From Dactylosporangium siamense (GTDB taxonomy: Bacteria; Actinomycetota; Actinomycetes; Mycobacteriales; Micromonosporaceae), in NCBI RefSeq assembly GCF_016862795.1, contig NZ_BONQ01000137.1:1-64000 (forward strand): a DNA stretch of 64,000 bases, written 5' to 3'. Each line of letters opens with the position of its first letter. The stretch's first letter is position 1. Positions 15,422 through 23,398 of this stretch are shown here, piece after piece. Under the pieces are notes generated by a model, which ran no database searches, was not told where the DNA came from, and saw nothing but the letters and a program-made list of their open reading frames with translations. A program made the translations under genes and the position numbers.

Positions 15422-16654
15422 TTACCCGAATGCGCGGATCGTGTGGTCGCCGACCAGCAGGAGGCGGCCGGAGGCGAGCATGAGCTCGGCGGCGGTGTCG
15501 TCGTATCCGGCCAGCCGCAACCGGCGCACGACGTGGCCGTCGGCGGCCCGCAGCACGACGATCTCGGTGAACTCCGACTCCGGGGTGAAGTTGCCATGGT
15601 GCACGGCCGCGTAGACGAACCCGCCACCACTGACGAGCGCCGCGTGCAGGGCGTTGTACTCGTAGCCGGGCAGCGCGAGCGGGGTCGACCACGCCGTGGC
15701 GCCGGTGGTGGGATGGTAGCGGCGCACGGTCCCGGTGAGACCGTAGCCGAACACGGCGCCGCCGCCGGCGGACAGGCCGTCGACCCACTCGTCGGCGGCG
15801 GGGGTGCCCTGGCACCAGCGGGCACCGCCGGTGGCCGGGTCGAGCGAGCAGAGGGCGTCGGGGCCGAAGCCGGAGACGAGCAGCGAGCCGCGGTGGCCGA
15901 CCACGGACAGGCCGGGCCGGATCCGGGTCCACTGGCGCACGCCGGTGCGGACGTTGAACGCGAACAGCAGGTTGGCCCCGCCGCTGCCGTCGCCGGTGCC
16001 GCGGACCGGGCCGTAGGCGCCCTGCACGACCGTGTCGCCGGCCACCGCCGGGGCACCGCCCGCGTCCCCGTCCACCGCGCCGGACCAGGCGAGGGTGCCG
16101 TTGCGCGTGCGGTACGCGCGCAGGTGGTAGCCGGTGCACAGCTCGCGGCACTTCGGGCCGCTGGTGACCAGGACGAGGCCCGCCGCGACGGTGAAGGGCA
16201 GGATCGCGTCGTCGGCGGGCAGCGTCACCTCCCAGCGGCGGGCGCCCGCACGGTCGTAGGAGGCGAGCCGGCTGCGGGTGCCGTCGGCGTCGAGGCTGCG
16301 CACGTACAGGGCGCCGTCGACGTCGGCGAGCTGCTGCGGGCGGCGGCCGGTGAGCTTCCCGACGACGGTGACCGCGCCGGTGCGCACGTCGACGCGGCGC
16401 AGGGCACCCTTGCCGTAAGCGACCGTGAGCTTGCCGCCGGCGACGGCCGCGCCGCCGACGGTGTCGTCGCCGCCCGCCTGCCGCTGCCAGACCTGGCGGC
16501 GCACGTCGAGCCCCCCGGTGTCCGGCTGGTAGTTGTCGTTGGCGGCGGCGCCGCCGTGCTGCGGCCAGTTGCCCGGGGTGGCGGCCACCGCGGGGTTCGC
16601 GCCGCCGGCGAGCAGCACGCCGGCGATGACCGCCGCCGCCTTCTTCCTGATCAT
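15422..16654 (-). CDS. Secreted PQQ-type beta-propeller protein
   Basis: The 410-residue protein starts with a Sec signal peptide (M-I-R-K-K-A-A-A-V-I-A-G-V-L-L, cleavage after A-V-A-A near 25). The mature part opens N-W-P-Q-H-G-G and repeats W-x(0-1)-G-x motifs of PQQ/WD-like blades (R-W-E-V-T-L-P-A-D-D, L-A-W-S-G-A-V-D-G-D, A-T-G-G-A-R-W-C-Q-G, T-G-A-T-A-W-S-T-P). It lacks dehydrogenase catalytic residues that I can point to, so a structural or binding role outside the cell is more likely than an enzyme. A short N-W-P-Q motif is typical of such actinobacterial propellers. Five cysteines in the middle could form disulfides. Confidence 0.75.
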   Translation of the reverse strand: MIRKKAAAVIAGVLLAGGANPAVAATPGNWPQHGGAAANDNYQPDTGGLDVRRQVWQRQAGGDDTVGGAAVAGGKLTVAYGKGALRRVDVRTGAVTVVGKLTGRRPQQLADVDGALYVRSLDADGTRSRLASYDRAGARRWEVTLPADDAILPFTVAAGLVLVTSGPKCRELCTGYHLRAYRTRNGTLAWSGAVDGDAGGAPAVAGDTVVQGAYGPVRGTGDGSGGANLLFAFNVRTGVRQWTRIRPGLSVVGHRGSLLVSGFGPDALCSLDPATGGARWCQGTPAADEWVDGLSAGGGAVFGYGLTGTVRRYHPTTGATAWSTPLALPGYEYNALHAALVSGGGFVYAAVHHGNFTPESEFTEIVVLRAADGHVVRRLRLAGYDDTAAELMLASGRLLLVGDHTIRAFG

Positions 16655-16835
16655 GGGATCAGCGAAGCAGGGTGAGGTTGCAGGGTGGTGAGAACCGCCG
16701 CACCTCACCCGCTCGGGTGGCCGGTGAGCTGGGATGCGTGCGATAGTCGGGGGGTGGCGGTGCGCACTGGCGCCGTCCCGGACGAGTCACGTCGTACCCG
16801 GCCCGACAAGACGGCGTGGTGTTCGGGAGTGCGCC

Positions 16836-17090
16836 ATGTTCGTCCAGGTCCTCGGTTCGCTGTGTGTGCTGGTCCCCTTCGTGCTGGTCCAGCTGGGCCG
16901 GCTGACGTCCGCCTCGCTCTGGTACACGTGGCTCAACCTCATCGGTTCGTCCGTCCTCGCGGTCGAGGCCGCGATCGGGCACAACTGGGGCTTCCTGCTG
17001 CTGGAGGCGGTGTGGGCGGTCGTGTCGCTGCGTTCCCTGCTCACCGTCCGTCCCGATCGGGTGACGGCCGTGTCGCGCGACGACCGGTAA
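16836..17090 (+). CDS. Small three-helix membrane protein, CBU_0592-like
   Basis: The 84-residue product has about three membrane segments (V-L-G-S-L-C-V-L-V-P-F-V; L-N-L-I-G-S-S-V-L-A-V; F-L-L-L-E-A-V-W-A-V-V-S-L) and a basic tail. The segment W-L-N-L-I-G-S-S-V-L resembles V-L-N-L-I-G-S-V-V-L in the N-terminal half of the protein at 32063-32710, so both appear to use the same membrane module. Function unknown. The ATG at 16836 follows gggag (16825-16829). It ends 16 bp before the P450 gene and may be co-transcribed or separately promoted. Confidence 0.65.
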   Translation: MFVQVLGSLCVLVPFVLVQLGRLTSASLWYTWLNLIGSSVLAVEAAIGHNWGFLLLEAVWAVVSLRSLLTVRPDRVTAVSRDDR

Positions 17091-17106
17091 CCATTACCGT
17101 CGATGA
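17085..17106 (+). promoter_or_regulatory. Leaderless promoter with palindrome before the first P450
   Basis: cggtaa-cca-ttaccg (17085-17099) is a perfect palindrome overlapping the TAA of the previous gene. Within it TACCGT (17095-17100) ends six bases before the P450 ATG, consistent with a leaderless transcript. The palindrome could be an operator covering the -10. Confidence 0.45.
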
Positions 17107-18276
17107 ATGACGTCGCTCGACCTGTACGGTGCGGCGTTCCGCACCGACCCGTACGCCGAGCTCGCCCGGCTGCGGGACCTGAGCTGGCACGCGCAGACGG
17201 CGATCGGCACCGCCGTCCTGCGCCACGCCGAGGTGCAGCAGCTGCTGCAGCTGCGGGAGCTGCGCACCCCGGGCGCGGACTTCCTCGCGCTGCAGGGCAT
17301 CACCGACGGCCTGCTCGTCGACACCATGCGCGGCTTCCTGCTCAACACCGACGGCGACGACCACGCCCGGGTCCGCCGCCTGGTCAGCGGGGCGTTCACG
17401 ACCCGGCGGGTCGAGGCGTTCCGGCCCGTCGTCGCGGGGATCGCCGCGGAGCTGGTGTCGGCTCTGGCCGCGACGGACCGGTGCGACTTCGTGCGCGACT
17501 TCGCGCAGCCGTTCGCGCTGCGGGTGCTGCACACCTTCGTCGGTATCCCGCTCTCCGCAGATGTCCAGCAGTGGACCTCGGACGTCGGCCTGCTCTTCGG
17601 GATGGACGTGGTTGCCAACGGTGACCGCATCACGACGGCCATCGCCCACCTTGACGCGTTCCTCGACGACCTGCTGGCGCAGCGGCGCGCGGTTCCGCGC
17701 GACGACCTGCTCAGTGCGCTGGTCACCGACGGCCGGCTCACCGACGTGGAGCTGCGCTCGATGGTCGTCACGCTGATGTCGGCGGGCCAGGGCACGGTGC
17801 AGCACCAGCTCGGCAACGCCATGGCGACGTTCCTGGCCAACCCGGAGCAGTGGCGCCTGCTGGGCGACCGTCCCGACCTCGCCGCCCGCACCGCCGAGGA
17901 GGTCGTGCGGTACTGCCCGTCGGCACTGCTCGGCGTACCCCGGATCGCGAAGTCGGACGTGACGATCAACGGCCTGCTCTTCCGCGCCGGCAGCTGCGTC
18001 CTGCCGGTCACCGGCGCCGCCAACCGCGACCCGCTCACCTTCCCGGCGGCCGCCACGTTCGACATCACCCGGTCCGGCGCACCCCACCTGACCTACGGCG
18101 GTGGCATCCACTTCTGCCTCGGCGCCGCCCTCGCCCGGGTCGAGCTGCAGGAGTCCCTGCCCCGGCTGGCGGCGGCGTTGCGGGCCCCACGCCCGGACGG
18201 CCCGGCCGAGTGGCTCCCCCCGACGGAGGCGGTGTACGGACCGACCCGCCTGCCGATCGCCTACTCCACTGATTGA
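17107..18276 (+). CDS. Cytochrome P450 with atypical I-helix
   Basis: The 389-residue soluble bacterial P450 has the heme loop G-G-I-H-F-C-L-G-A-A-L-A-R (Cys near 337) and the K-helix E-E-V-V-R. The I-helix oxygen-activation motif reads M-S-A-G-Q-G-T-V, whereas the family norm is A-G-x-(D/E)-T-T: the acidic residue is replaced by Gly. The substrate is unknown; electrons would come from a ferredoxin encoded elsewhere, since none is adjacent. The short length, starting at residues D-L-Y-G-A-A-F, is normal for class I CYPs. The loss of the acid suggests altered chemistry such as peroxide use, substrate-assisted catalysis or lyase-type reactions. Confidence 0.85.
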   Translation: MTSLDLYGAAFRTDPYAELARLRDLSWHAQTAIGTAVLRHAEVQQLLQLRELRTPGADFLALQGITDGLLVDTMRGFLLNTDGDDHARVRRLVSGAFTTRRVEAFRPVVAGIAAELVSALAATDRCDFVRDFAQPFALRVLHTFVGIPLSADVQQWTSDVGLLFGMDVVANGDRITTAIAHLDAFLDDLLAQRRAVPRDDLLSALVTDGRLTDVELRSMVVTLMSAGQGTVQHQLGNAMATFLANPEQWRLLGDRPDLAARTAEEVVRYCPSALLGVPRIAKSDVTINGLLFRAGSCVLPVTGAANRDPLTFPAAATFDITRSGAPHLTYGGGIHFCLGAALARVELQESLPRLAAALRAPRPDGPAEWLPPTEAVYGPTRLPIAYSTD

Positions 18277-18290
18277 CCCCAGCAGGTGGA

Positions 18291-19385
18291 TCAGGTCCGG
18301 GCGGCGATGATCGCGTCGCGCAGGGACCGCAGGGCGTGGGCGCGGACGCCGGCGAGGGAGGCCTCGTCGGCGACCGCGGCGGGACGGACCGGGACGTGCC
18401 GCGGGAGGTGGGCGAACGCCGCCCCCACCACGTCGGGCACCTCGCTCCCCCACGGACCGCCGAGCACGATGTGGGCCGGGTCGGCGAGGGCGACCGTCGC
18501 GGCCAGCACGCCCGCGACCGCCGTGCCGATCACGGCGAGGACGTCCGCACCCGCGCCGAGCAGCGCCGGGACGTCGATCGCGGTCGAGGACGGCTGCCGC
18601 AGGCGCAGCGCGGCGAACACCTCGGTGAACGGCATCGCGCGACCGCCGGGCCCGACGGTGATCAGGTGGGCGATCTCGCCGGCGAGACCGGCGTGGCCGC
18701 GCAGCACCTCGCCGGCGCTGACGACCGCGCAGCCGAGGCCCTCACCGAGGTACACGTAGGCGAAGTCGTCGCCGGCGGCGCCCTGGTCGCGCTCGGCGCG
18801 GGCGGCCCAGTTGACGTCGTTGTCGACGGTGACGGGACCGGTGACGTACGCCGCGAGCAGGTCGACCGGGTCCAGCTCGCCGACGAGGAACGGCGCGTCC
18901 GGCAGGTGCACGAGCCGCCCGGTGACCCGGTCCACGGGGTCGGCGGCGCTGACCGTGGCCACCCGCGCCGGACCCACCGCGGACCGGACGGCCTCGACCG
19001 CGGCGGTCAGCGCGGCGGCGACGAGCTCCGGCCGGGCCGGCCGGGTCAGCGGCCGGGTGGTCCGGGTCAGGACCGTGCCGTGCGCGTCGAGGCGCTCCGC
19101 GACGACTCCGGCGGGGGCGATGCTGATGGCGAGCGCGGTGCCCGCGGACGGGGCGAGGCCGTAGTACGTGCCGATCCGCCCGCGCCCGGTGGTGCGGTCG
19201 CCGGTGTCGACGACCAGCCCCGCCTCGGTGAGCCGGCGCATGCTCTCCGACACGGTGGGCTTGGAGATCCCGGCCTGAACGGCGAGCTCCGCCCTGGTCA
19301 GCCGGCCGGCGCGCATCAGGGCCCGCAGGACGTGCTCGTCGGACAGGGAGCGCAGCAGCTCCAGCGAGGGTTTGACCGGCGTCAC
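18291..19385 (-). CDS. ROK-family transcriptional repressor
   Basis: The 364-residue protein has an N-terminal winged helix (T-R-A-E-L-A-V-Q-A-G-I-S-K-P-T-V-S-E-S-M-R) followed by a ROK sugar-kinase-like domain (G-R-I-G-T-Y-Y-G, V-D-N-D-V-N-W-A-A, Y-V-Y-L-G-E-G-L-G-C-A-V-V, G-H-A-G-L-A-G-E-I-A-H). The usual zinc-binding C-x-C-G-x2-G-C-x-E motif is not visible after G-E-I-A-H-L-I-T-V, so it is a regulator with a degenerate effector domain. It is divergent from the DUF1479 gene; two palindromic sites in the 107-bp spacer are likely its operators. Effector is probably a sugar or sugar phosphate. Confidence 0.85.
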   Translation of the reverse strand: MTPVKPSLELLRSLSDEHVLRALMRAGRLTRAELAVQAGISKPTVSESMRRLTEAGLVVDTGDRTTGRGRIGTYYGLAPSAGTALAISIAPAGVVAERLDAHGTVLTRTTRPLTRPARPELVAAALTAAVEAVRSAVGPARVATVSAADPVDRVTGRLVHLPDAPFLVGELDPVDLLAAYVTGPVTVDNDVNWAARAERDQGAAGDDFAYVYLGEGLGCAVVSAGEVLRGHAGLAGEIAHLITVGPGGRAMPFTEVFAALRLRQPSSTAIDVPALLGAGADVLAVIGTAVAGVLAATVALADPAHIVLGGPWGSEVPDVVGAAFAHLPRHVPVRPAAVADEASLAGVRAHALRSLRDAIIAART

Positions 19386-19394
19386 GCGCCAACT

Positions 19395-19407
19395 CTAGTC
19401 AGGACTC
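19395..19407. promoter_or_regulatory. Putative ROK operator, site 1
   Basis: ctagtcaggactc (19395-19407) is the exact reverse complement of 19448-19460. It lies about 10 bp upstream of the ROK gene's start and probably mediates autoregulation. Confidence 0.6.
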
Positions 19408-19438
19408 TTGCCCAAATCAGCGACCCGCCGTATGGTCT

Positions 19439-19463
19439 TCTAGTAAGGAGTCCTGACTAGAAG
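19439..19463. promoter_or_regulatory. Putative ROK operator, site 2 (25-bp imperfect palindrome)
   Basis: The block from ttctagtaagga to gtcctgactagaa is a near-perfect palindrome with arms ttctagt and actagaa and an inner agga/tcct. It sits about 30 bp before the dioxygenase ATG at 19493, whose ribosome binding site is aaggag (19478-19483). Its right half repeats site 1 in inverted orientation. Confidence 0.65.
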
Positions 19464-19492
19464 CTTTCTCGGCAAAGAAGGAGCTTGAGGCC

Positions 19493-20773
19493 ATGCCGGT
19501 CCAGACCGCACTGCCGCACTGGGAGACCATGCCTGCCGATCTGGGCGCCGCGACCCGCGAGGTCAAGGCCGCGATCCGGGCCCGGATCGCGGCGTCGGGC
19601 CGCACCGTCGAGGAGGTCTTCGCCGTCGTCGAGCGGGGCATCGAGGCCGAGGTCCGCGCGATCGAGACGGCCCGCGAGCGCGGCGAGGCGGTCTGGCCGG
19701 TCATCGACTACGCGGACATCGCCGCGGGCACCGTGTCCGCCGCCGACCTGGCACTGCTGCGCCGCCGCGGATGTCTCGTCGTGCGTGGCCACTTCGACCG
19801 CGAGCAGGCGCTCGGCTGGGACCGCGAGATCGTCTCGTATGTCGAGCGCAACGCCTTCTTCGAGCACTACCGCGGCCCGGCCGACGACTTCTTCAGCAGC
19901 GTGAGCTCCAAGCCCGAGATCTACCCGATCTACTGGTCGCAGCCGCAGGTGCAGGCCCGGCAGAGCGACCGGATGGCGGCCGTGCAGACCTTTCTCAACC
20001 GGCTGTGGAAGCACGAGTCGGAGGGCGTCCAGTGGTTCGACCCGGAGCGCGACGCGATGTATCCCGACCGCATCCGGCGCCGCCCACCGGGCGCGACCTC
20101 AGGCGGGCTGGGCGCGCACCTGGACCCCGGCACGCTCGATCTGTGGATGACGCAGGCGTATCAGCGGGCGTTCCGGCACCTGTTCGACGGCAGCGTCGAG
20201 CAGTACGACCCTTGGGACGCCGCCTACCGCACCGCCGGTCCGCAGTATCCGGGCTCGACGATGTGCTCCGCCTTCCGCACCTTCCAGGGCTGGACGGCGC
20301 TGTCGGACATGGACCACGACCAGGGAGTGCTGCACACGGTGCCGATCCCGGGCGCCATGGCATATCTGATGCTGCGCCCACTCCTGGACGATGTCGCCGA
20401 CGACGACATGTGCGGCGTCACGGTCAACCGGGCGTTCCCCGCCGCCGACGAGCGCCGGCACGGCCTGCTGCTGCGGGCCCTGAGCGGCATCCCCGACGTG
20501 CGCGCCGGCGACTCCGTCTGGTGGCACTGCGACATGATCCACTCGGTGGCGCCGGTCCGCGACCAGCAGGGCTGGGGCAACGTCATGTACATCCCCGCCG
20601 CGCCGTGGTGCCCACGCAACGAGGCGTATAGCGGATCGGTGCGCTCGGCGTTCCTGACAGGGTCCAGCCCCGCGGACTTCCCGGAGGAGCACTACGAGCG
20701 GACCTGGGCGGACAGGACCACGGTCGACCAGCTCAACGCAACCGGCCGCCGCGGCCTGGCCATCGAGGTCTGA
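19493..20773 (+). CDS. DUF1479 (YbiU-type) Fe(II)/2-oxoglutarate-like dioxygenase
   Basis: The 426-residue protein matches the DUF1479 family, whose fold is that of cupin-type Fe(II)/2-oxoglutarate oxygenases. The facial-triad candidates are H-L-D in G-L-G-A-H-L-D-P-G-T-L-D-L-W (about residue 205) and the late His in W-H-C-D-M-I-H-S-V-A-P-V (about 350). A downstream Arg in S-V-R-S-A-F-L-T-G could bind 2-oxoglutarate. Substrate unknown; homologues are common in bacteria and fungi, and the ROK partner suggests a carbohydrate-linked role. Start ATG 19493 is supported by aaggag. It stands alone, followed by a 1.2-kb gene-free region. Confidence 0.75.
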   Translation: MPVQTALPHWETMPADLGAATREVKAAIRARIAASGRTVEEVFAVVERGIEAEVRAIETARERGEAVWPVIDYADIAAGTVSAADLALLRRRGCLVVRGHFDREQALGWDREIVSYVERNAFFEHYRGPADDFFSSVSSKPEIYPIYWSQPQVQARQSDRMAAVQTFLNRLWKHESEGVQWFDPERDAMYPDRIRRRPPGATSGGLGAHLDPGTLDLWMTQAYQRAFRHLFDGSVEQYDPWDAAYRTAGPQYPGSTMCSAFRTFQGWTALSDMDHDQGVLHTVPIPGAMAYLMLRPLLDDVADDDMCGVTVNRAFPAADERRHGLLLRALSGIPDVRAGDSVWWHCDMIHSVAPVRDQQGWGNVMYIPAAPWCPRNEAYSGSVRSAFLTGSSPADFPEEHYERTWADRTTVDQLNATGRRGLAIEV

Positions 20774-22016
20774 CTCCCGGCCGCCCACTGGCCCGCGGTC
20801 GTCTGCTGGCTCACGGGCGTCTTTAGCCTGCGGGCGCCCTTGGCTCACGGGCGCCCAGTTGGCTCGCGGGCGCCCAGTTGGCTCACGGGCGCTGGCAGGC
20901 GGCCTGACCCGCGCTGCGGCGTGGAGACCGGCGCCCGCAGGCCACCAGACGTGCGCGAGCCTTCTGACAGCCGAGGGGACAGACCGGCTGGCGGCGCGGC
21001 CAGCCGCCAGCGCTCCAGCCCGCCAGCCCGCCAGCGCGTCCGCTGTCGCGGTGTTCGAGTGGCCTGGCCTGGTAGCGCCTTGGATCACGAACGATCAGGC
21101 GCATCCGCCGCCGCGTCTCGGTGAAAGCGCGGAAGGCGTCTGCACGCCCCACACCCGTTTCACGCTGTCCGGCGAACATCCGTGCGACGTCCCGTCCCAG
21201 GCCCTCGGTCGATGCCGGCACGGTGACCGCTCGTGACGTCCGTCGCCTGCCGCGCGGGTCGAGCGGTCGAGCCGGCGGGCGGGCAGATCGCGGTTGTGCA
21301 CGGGCGGTGCGGACAGCCAGCCCGCGACGTCGATCACCAGGAAGATCCGCTCCCGGCGGGGGGACAAGCAGGCGAACAGGCTGATCCGGGGCCTCCGCAG
21401 CGCCGGATCGTGTGCCCGGCGTCGTTGCCGGATTTTCTCCACAACCGGAAGGATCCCCGGGCCCCTGACCCCGGACATCGTTCCGCTTGTCGCGTCACCG
21501 CCCGCTGGCTCGACGGTGCGGACTGGCCGTCCCGACAGGCCACGAGACGACTTCGATCCAGCCGTGAGCAGGTGTCACGGCCGCGTGCGCGGCCCACAGC
21601 ACGGAACGGAGGTGTGGCCGAAGTGCGGCGGGTCTGCCATCACTCCGCAACCGTGGCTGCCGAAGCGGGCGGGCCCGCACAGCCGTACACCACCTCCGTG
21701 GACGCGACCGGTCGCCCACGTGGCTGACCGTTCCGGAGACATTCCGAACACTGCGCGCGGCGCACGGCTTGCGATGTCCAGCGCGATCAACGTCGTCCCG
21801 TGATCGCGCCGGCCCGCCGGACGTCCGGGCCACGGCCTGGATCGCCACAGCACGACCTCCACCGTGGTCAACGTCGTGCCGGGGCCGCCCCGGACGACCA
21901 GACCACGCCTTCGATCACAGCGGCCGGGATGCGGTGGCTCGCTCGTGATCCGGCGCGCCTACGACAACGAGCGAGCCAACGACACGAGCGAGCCACCGGC
22001 GTCAGCGGGCTGGGCG
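20774..22016. other. 1.24-kb gene-free, repeat-rich region
   Basis: No open frame here has a recognisable domain, a good start or actinomycete-like codon usage over its length, so I call no gene. The left part carries a 19-bp minisatellite (20806-20897), then short ccag/cgcc repeats near 21000-21036. The right part (21540-21960) contains several weak relatives of the tgatcga stem-loop family (acttcgatcca, ccttcgatcac) and two copies of tcaacgtcgt(c/g)ccg at 21788 and 21869. It may be a graveyard of a decayed element; no transposase motif survives that I can name. Confidence 0.55.
20806..20897. repeat. 19-bp minisatellite ttggctcacgggcgcccag
   Basis: Three well-conserved copies start at 20840, 20859 and 20878, and a degenerate copy (ctggctcacgggcgtcttt) lies at 20806. 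The array begins about 30 bp after the dioxygenase stop codon. Confidence 0.8.
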
Positions 22017-23339
22017 TCAGGTGGCGCGGGGTGGGAAGAGCACGCGGCGCAGGATTGCTGGGGCGAACAGGCTCTGGGGTGGGGCGGTCAGGTTCACGGT
22101 GCGGTGGAAGGCGATCGCTACCTCCGGGGATGTCTCCGCGGCGTGGAGCAGTTTCGCGATGTACCAGTTGAAGAACCGCACCTTGGCGGTCCGCTCCCCC
22201 GGCACGGACGGGAACGCGAGGTCGCCGCCCACGGCCATGTCCCACGGCGTGTCGATGACGGTGGACGCCTTGGCGTAGAAGCGCTTCGGCAGGCCGGTGA
22301 GACCATCGGTGAGGGCCGCGCGCAGTTCCAGGGCCTCCAGCGCGGCGACGGTCATGCCCTGGCCGTAGATCGGGTTGAAGGCGCAGATGGCGTCGCCGAA
22401 GGCGAGGAAGCCCTCCGGGTGGTGGGTGAGTCGCTCGTACCGGCGGCGAACGCTTGCCGGGACCCGGAACGGCCGTGGCGGGGTGAGTGGGCGGGAGCGG
22501 TGCACGACCTCGGCGAGGTCGGCGATGGGCAGGCGGGTCGCGTAGGCGGCGAAACCCTCCTCGTCGGTGGGTGGCAGGTCGTCGCCGAGTCCGGCGAGCG
22601 TGAGGATCCAGCGGTCGCCCTCCATGGGCAGCAGGGCCGCGCCGAACGGGTGTCGCGGTGTCACGCCGGTCAGGACGCCGAGCATGCCGCTGGCGAGGGG
22701 GGTCCGCTCGTATTCGCGGGTGGCGTAGACGACACCGGCCATGACGCTGTCCTGCTCCGGCGGCGCGTAGCCGAGCTCGGCGAGCCAGGTGGTGCCCCGG
22801 TTGCCGCGGCCGGTCGCGTCGACGACCAGGTCCGCGGGCAGGTCCGTGGTGCTGCCGCCGGGGCCGGCGCCGGCGGTGACGACCCGGGCGCCGGTGACGG
22901 TGCCGCCGTCGTGCAGCAGGCCGGTCGCCTCGAGCCCGCCGCGGATCTCGACGTTGGGCAGCTTGCCGACCCGGGACCGGACGTAGTCCTCCAGCGCGGG
23001 CCGGCTGGCGGCCAGGACGATCAGGTCGGAGGCGGCGCGGGCCATCGGGGTCGGGCCGTTGTGCCAGGCGAACCCGGCGTGGATGTCGACGGTGAGGGCG
23101 CCGGTGGCGACGAGTTCGTCGGTGAGCCCGGGGAACAGGTCCTCGAGGACCTCTCGCCCCTTGGCGAACAGCATGTGCGCGTGCCGGCCCTGTGGGACGC
23201 CCTTGCGGACGCCGGTGCCGGTGAGGTCGTCACGGTCAAGGACGGTCACGGTGTCGAAGGTGTCGCTCAACGCGCGGGCGGCGAGGAGCCCGGCGATGCT
23301 GGCGCCGAGGACCACCGCGTGCGTGGAATGGCCTGTCAT
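22017..23339 (-). CDS. FAD-dependent oxidoreductase (monooxygenase/epoxidase-like)
   Basis: The 440-residue flavoprotein begins with a Rossmann FAD motif V-V-L-G-A-S-I-A-G-L-L-A-A-R followed by V-T-V-L-D-R-D, then a second motif D-A-T-G-R-G-N-R and the distal G-D-A-I-C-A-F-N-P-I-Y-G-Q-G-M, all typical of the PHBH/squalene-epoxidase-like superfamily. The G-K-G-V-P-Q-G-R-H-A-H segment is common in actinobacterial members annotated as hydroxylases or epoxidases. The ATG at 23339 places the Rossmann strand at the normal distance; a GTG eight codons upstream is possible. The substrate cannot be told and no biosynthetic partner lies beside it. Confidence 0.8.
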   Translation of the reverse strand: MTGHSTHAVVLGASIAGLLAARALSDTFDTVTVLDRDDLTGTGVRKGVPQGRHAHMLFAKGREVLEDLFPGLTDELVATGALTVDIHAGFAWHNGPTPMARAASDLIVLAASRPALEDYVRSRVGKLPNVEIRGGLEATGLLHDGGTVTGARVVTAGAGPGGSTTDLPADLVVDATGRGNRGTTWLAELGYAPPEQDSVMAGVVYATREYERTPLASGMLGVLTGVTPRHPFGAALLPMEGDRWILTLAGLGDDLPPTDEEGFAAYATRLPIADLAEVVHRSRPLTPPRPFRVPASVRRRYERLTHHPEGFLAFGDAICAFNPIYGQGMTVAALEALELRAALTDGLTGLPKRFYAKASTVIDTPWDMAVGGDLAFPSVPGERTAKVRFFNWYIAKLLHAAETSPEVAIAFHRTVNLTAPPQSLFAPAILRRVLFPPRAT

Positions 23340-23398
23340 CCGCCCAGACGACCATTGATCCACGACGATTCATAGGTAGAAGTACACAGGAGTGCGAA

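Noticed and set aside
21296-21450. Transposase-like fragment on the minus strand (I-F-L-V-I-D-V-A)
   Set aside because: Only a short hydrophobic stretch; no DDE or HUH motif and no inverted ends.
20883-21871. Several 90-180 codon frames in the 20.8-22.0 kb gap
   Set aside because: No recognisable domain, no ribosome binding site, frames overlap on both strands, repeats interrupt them.
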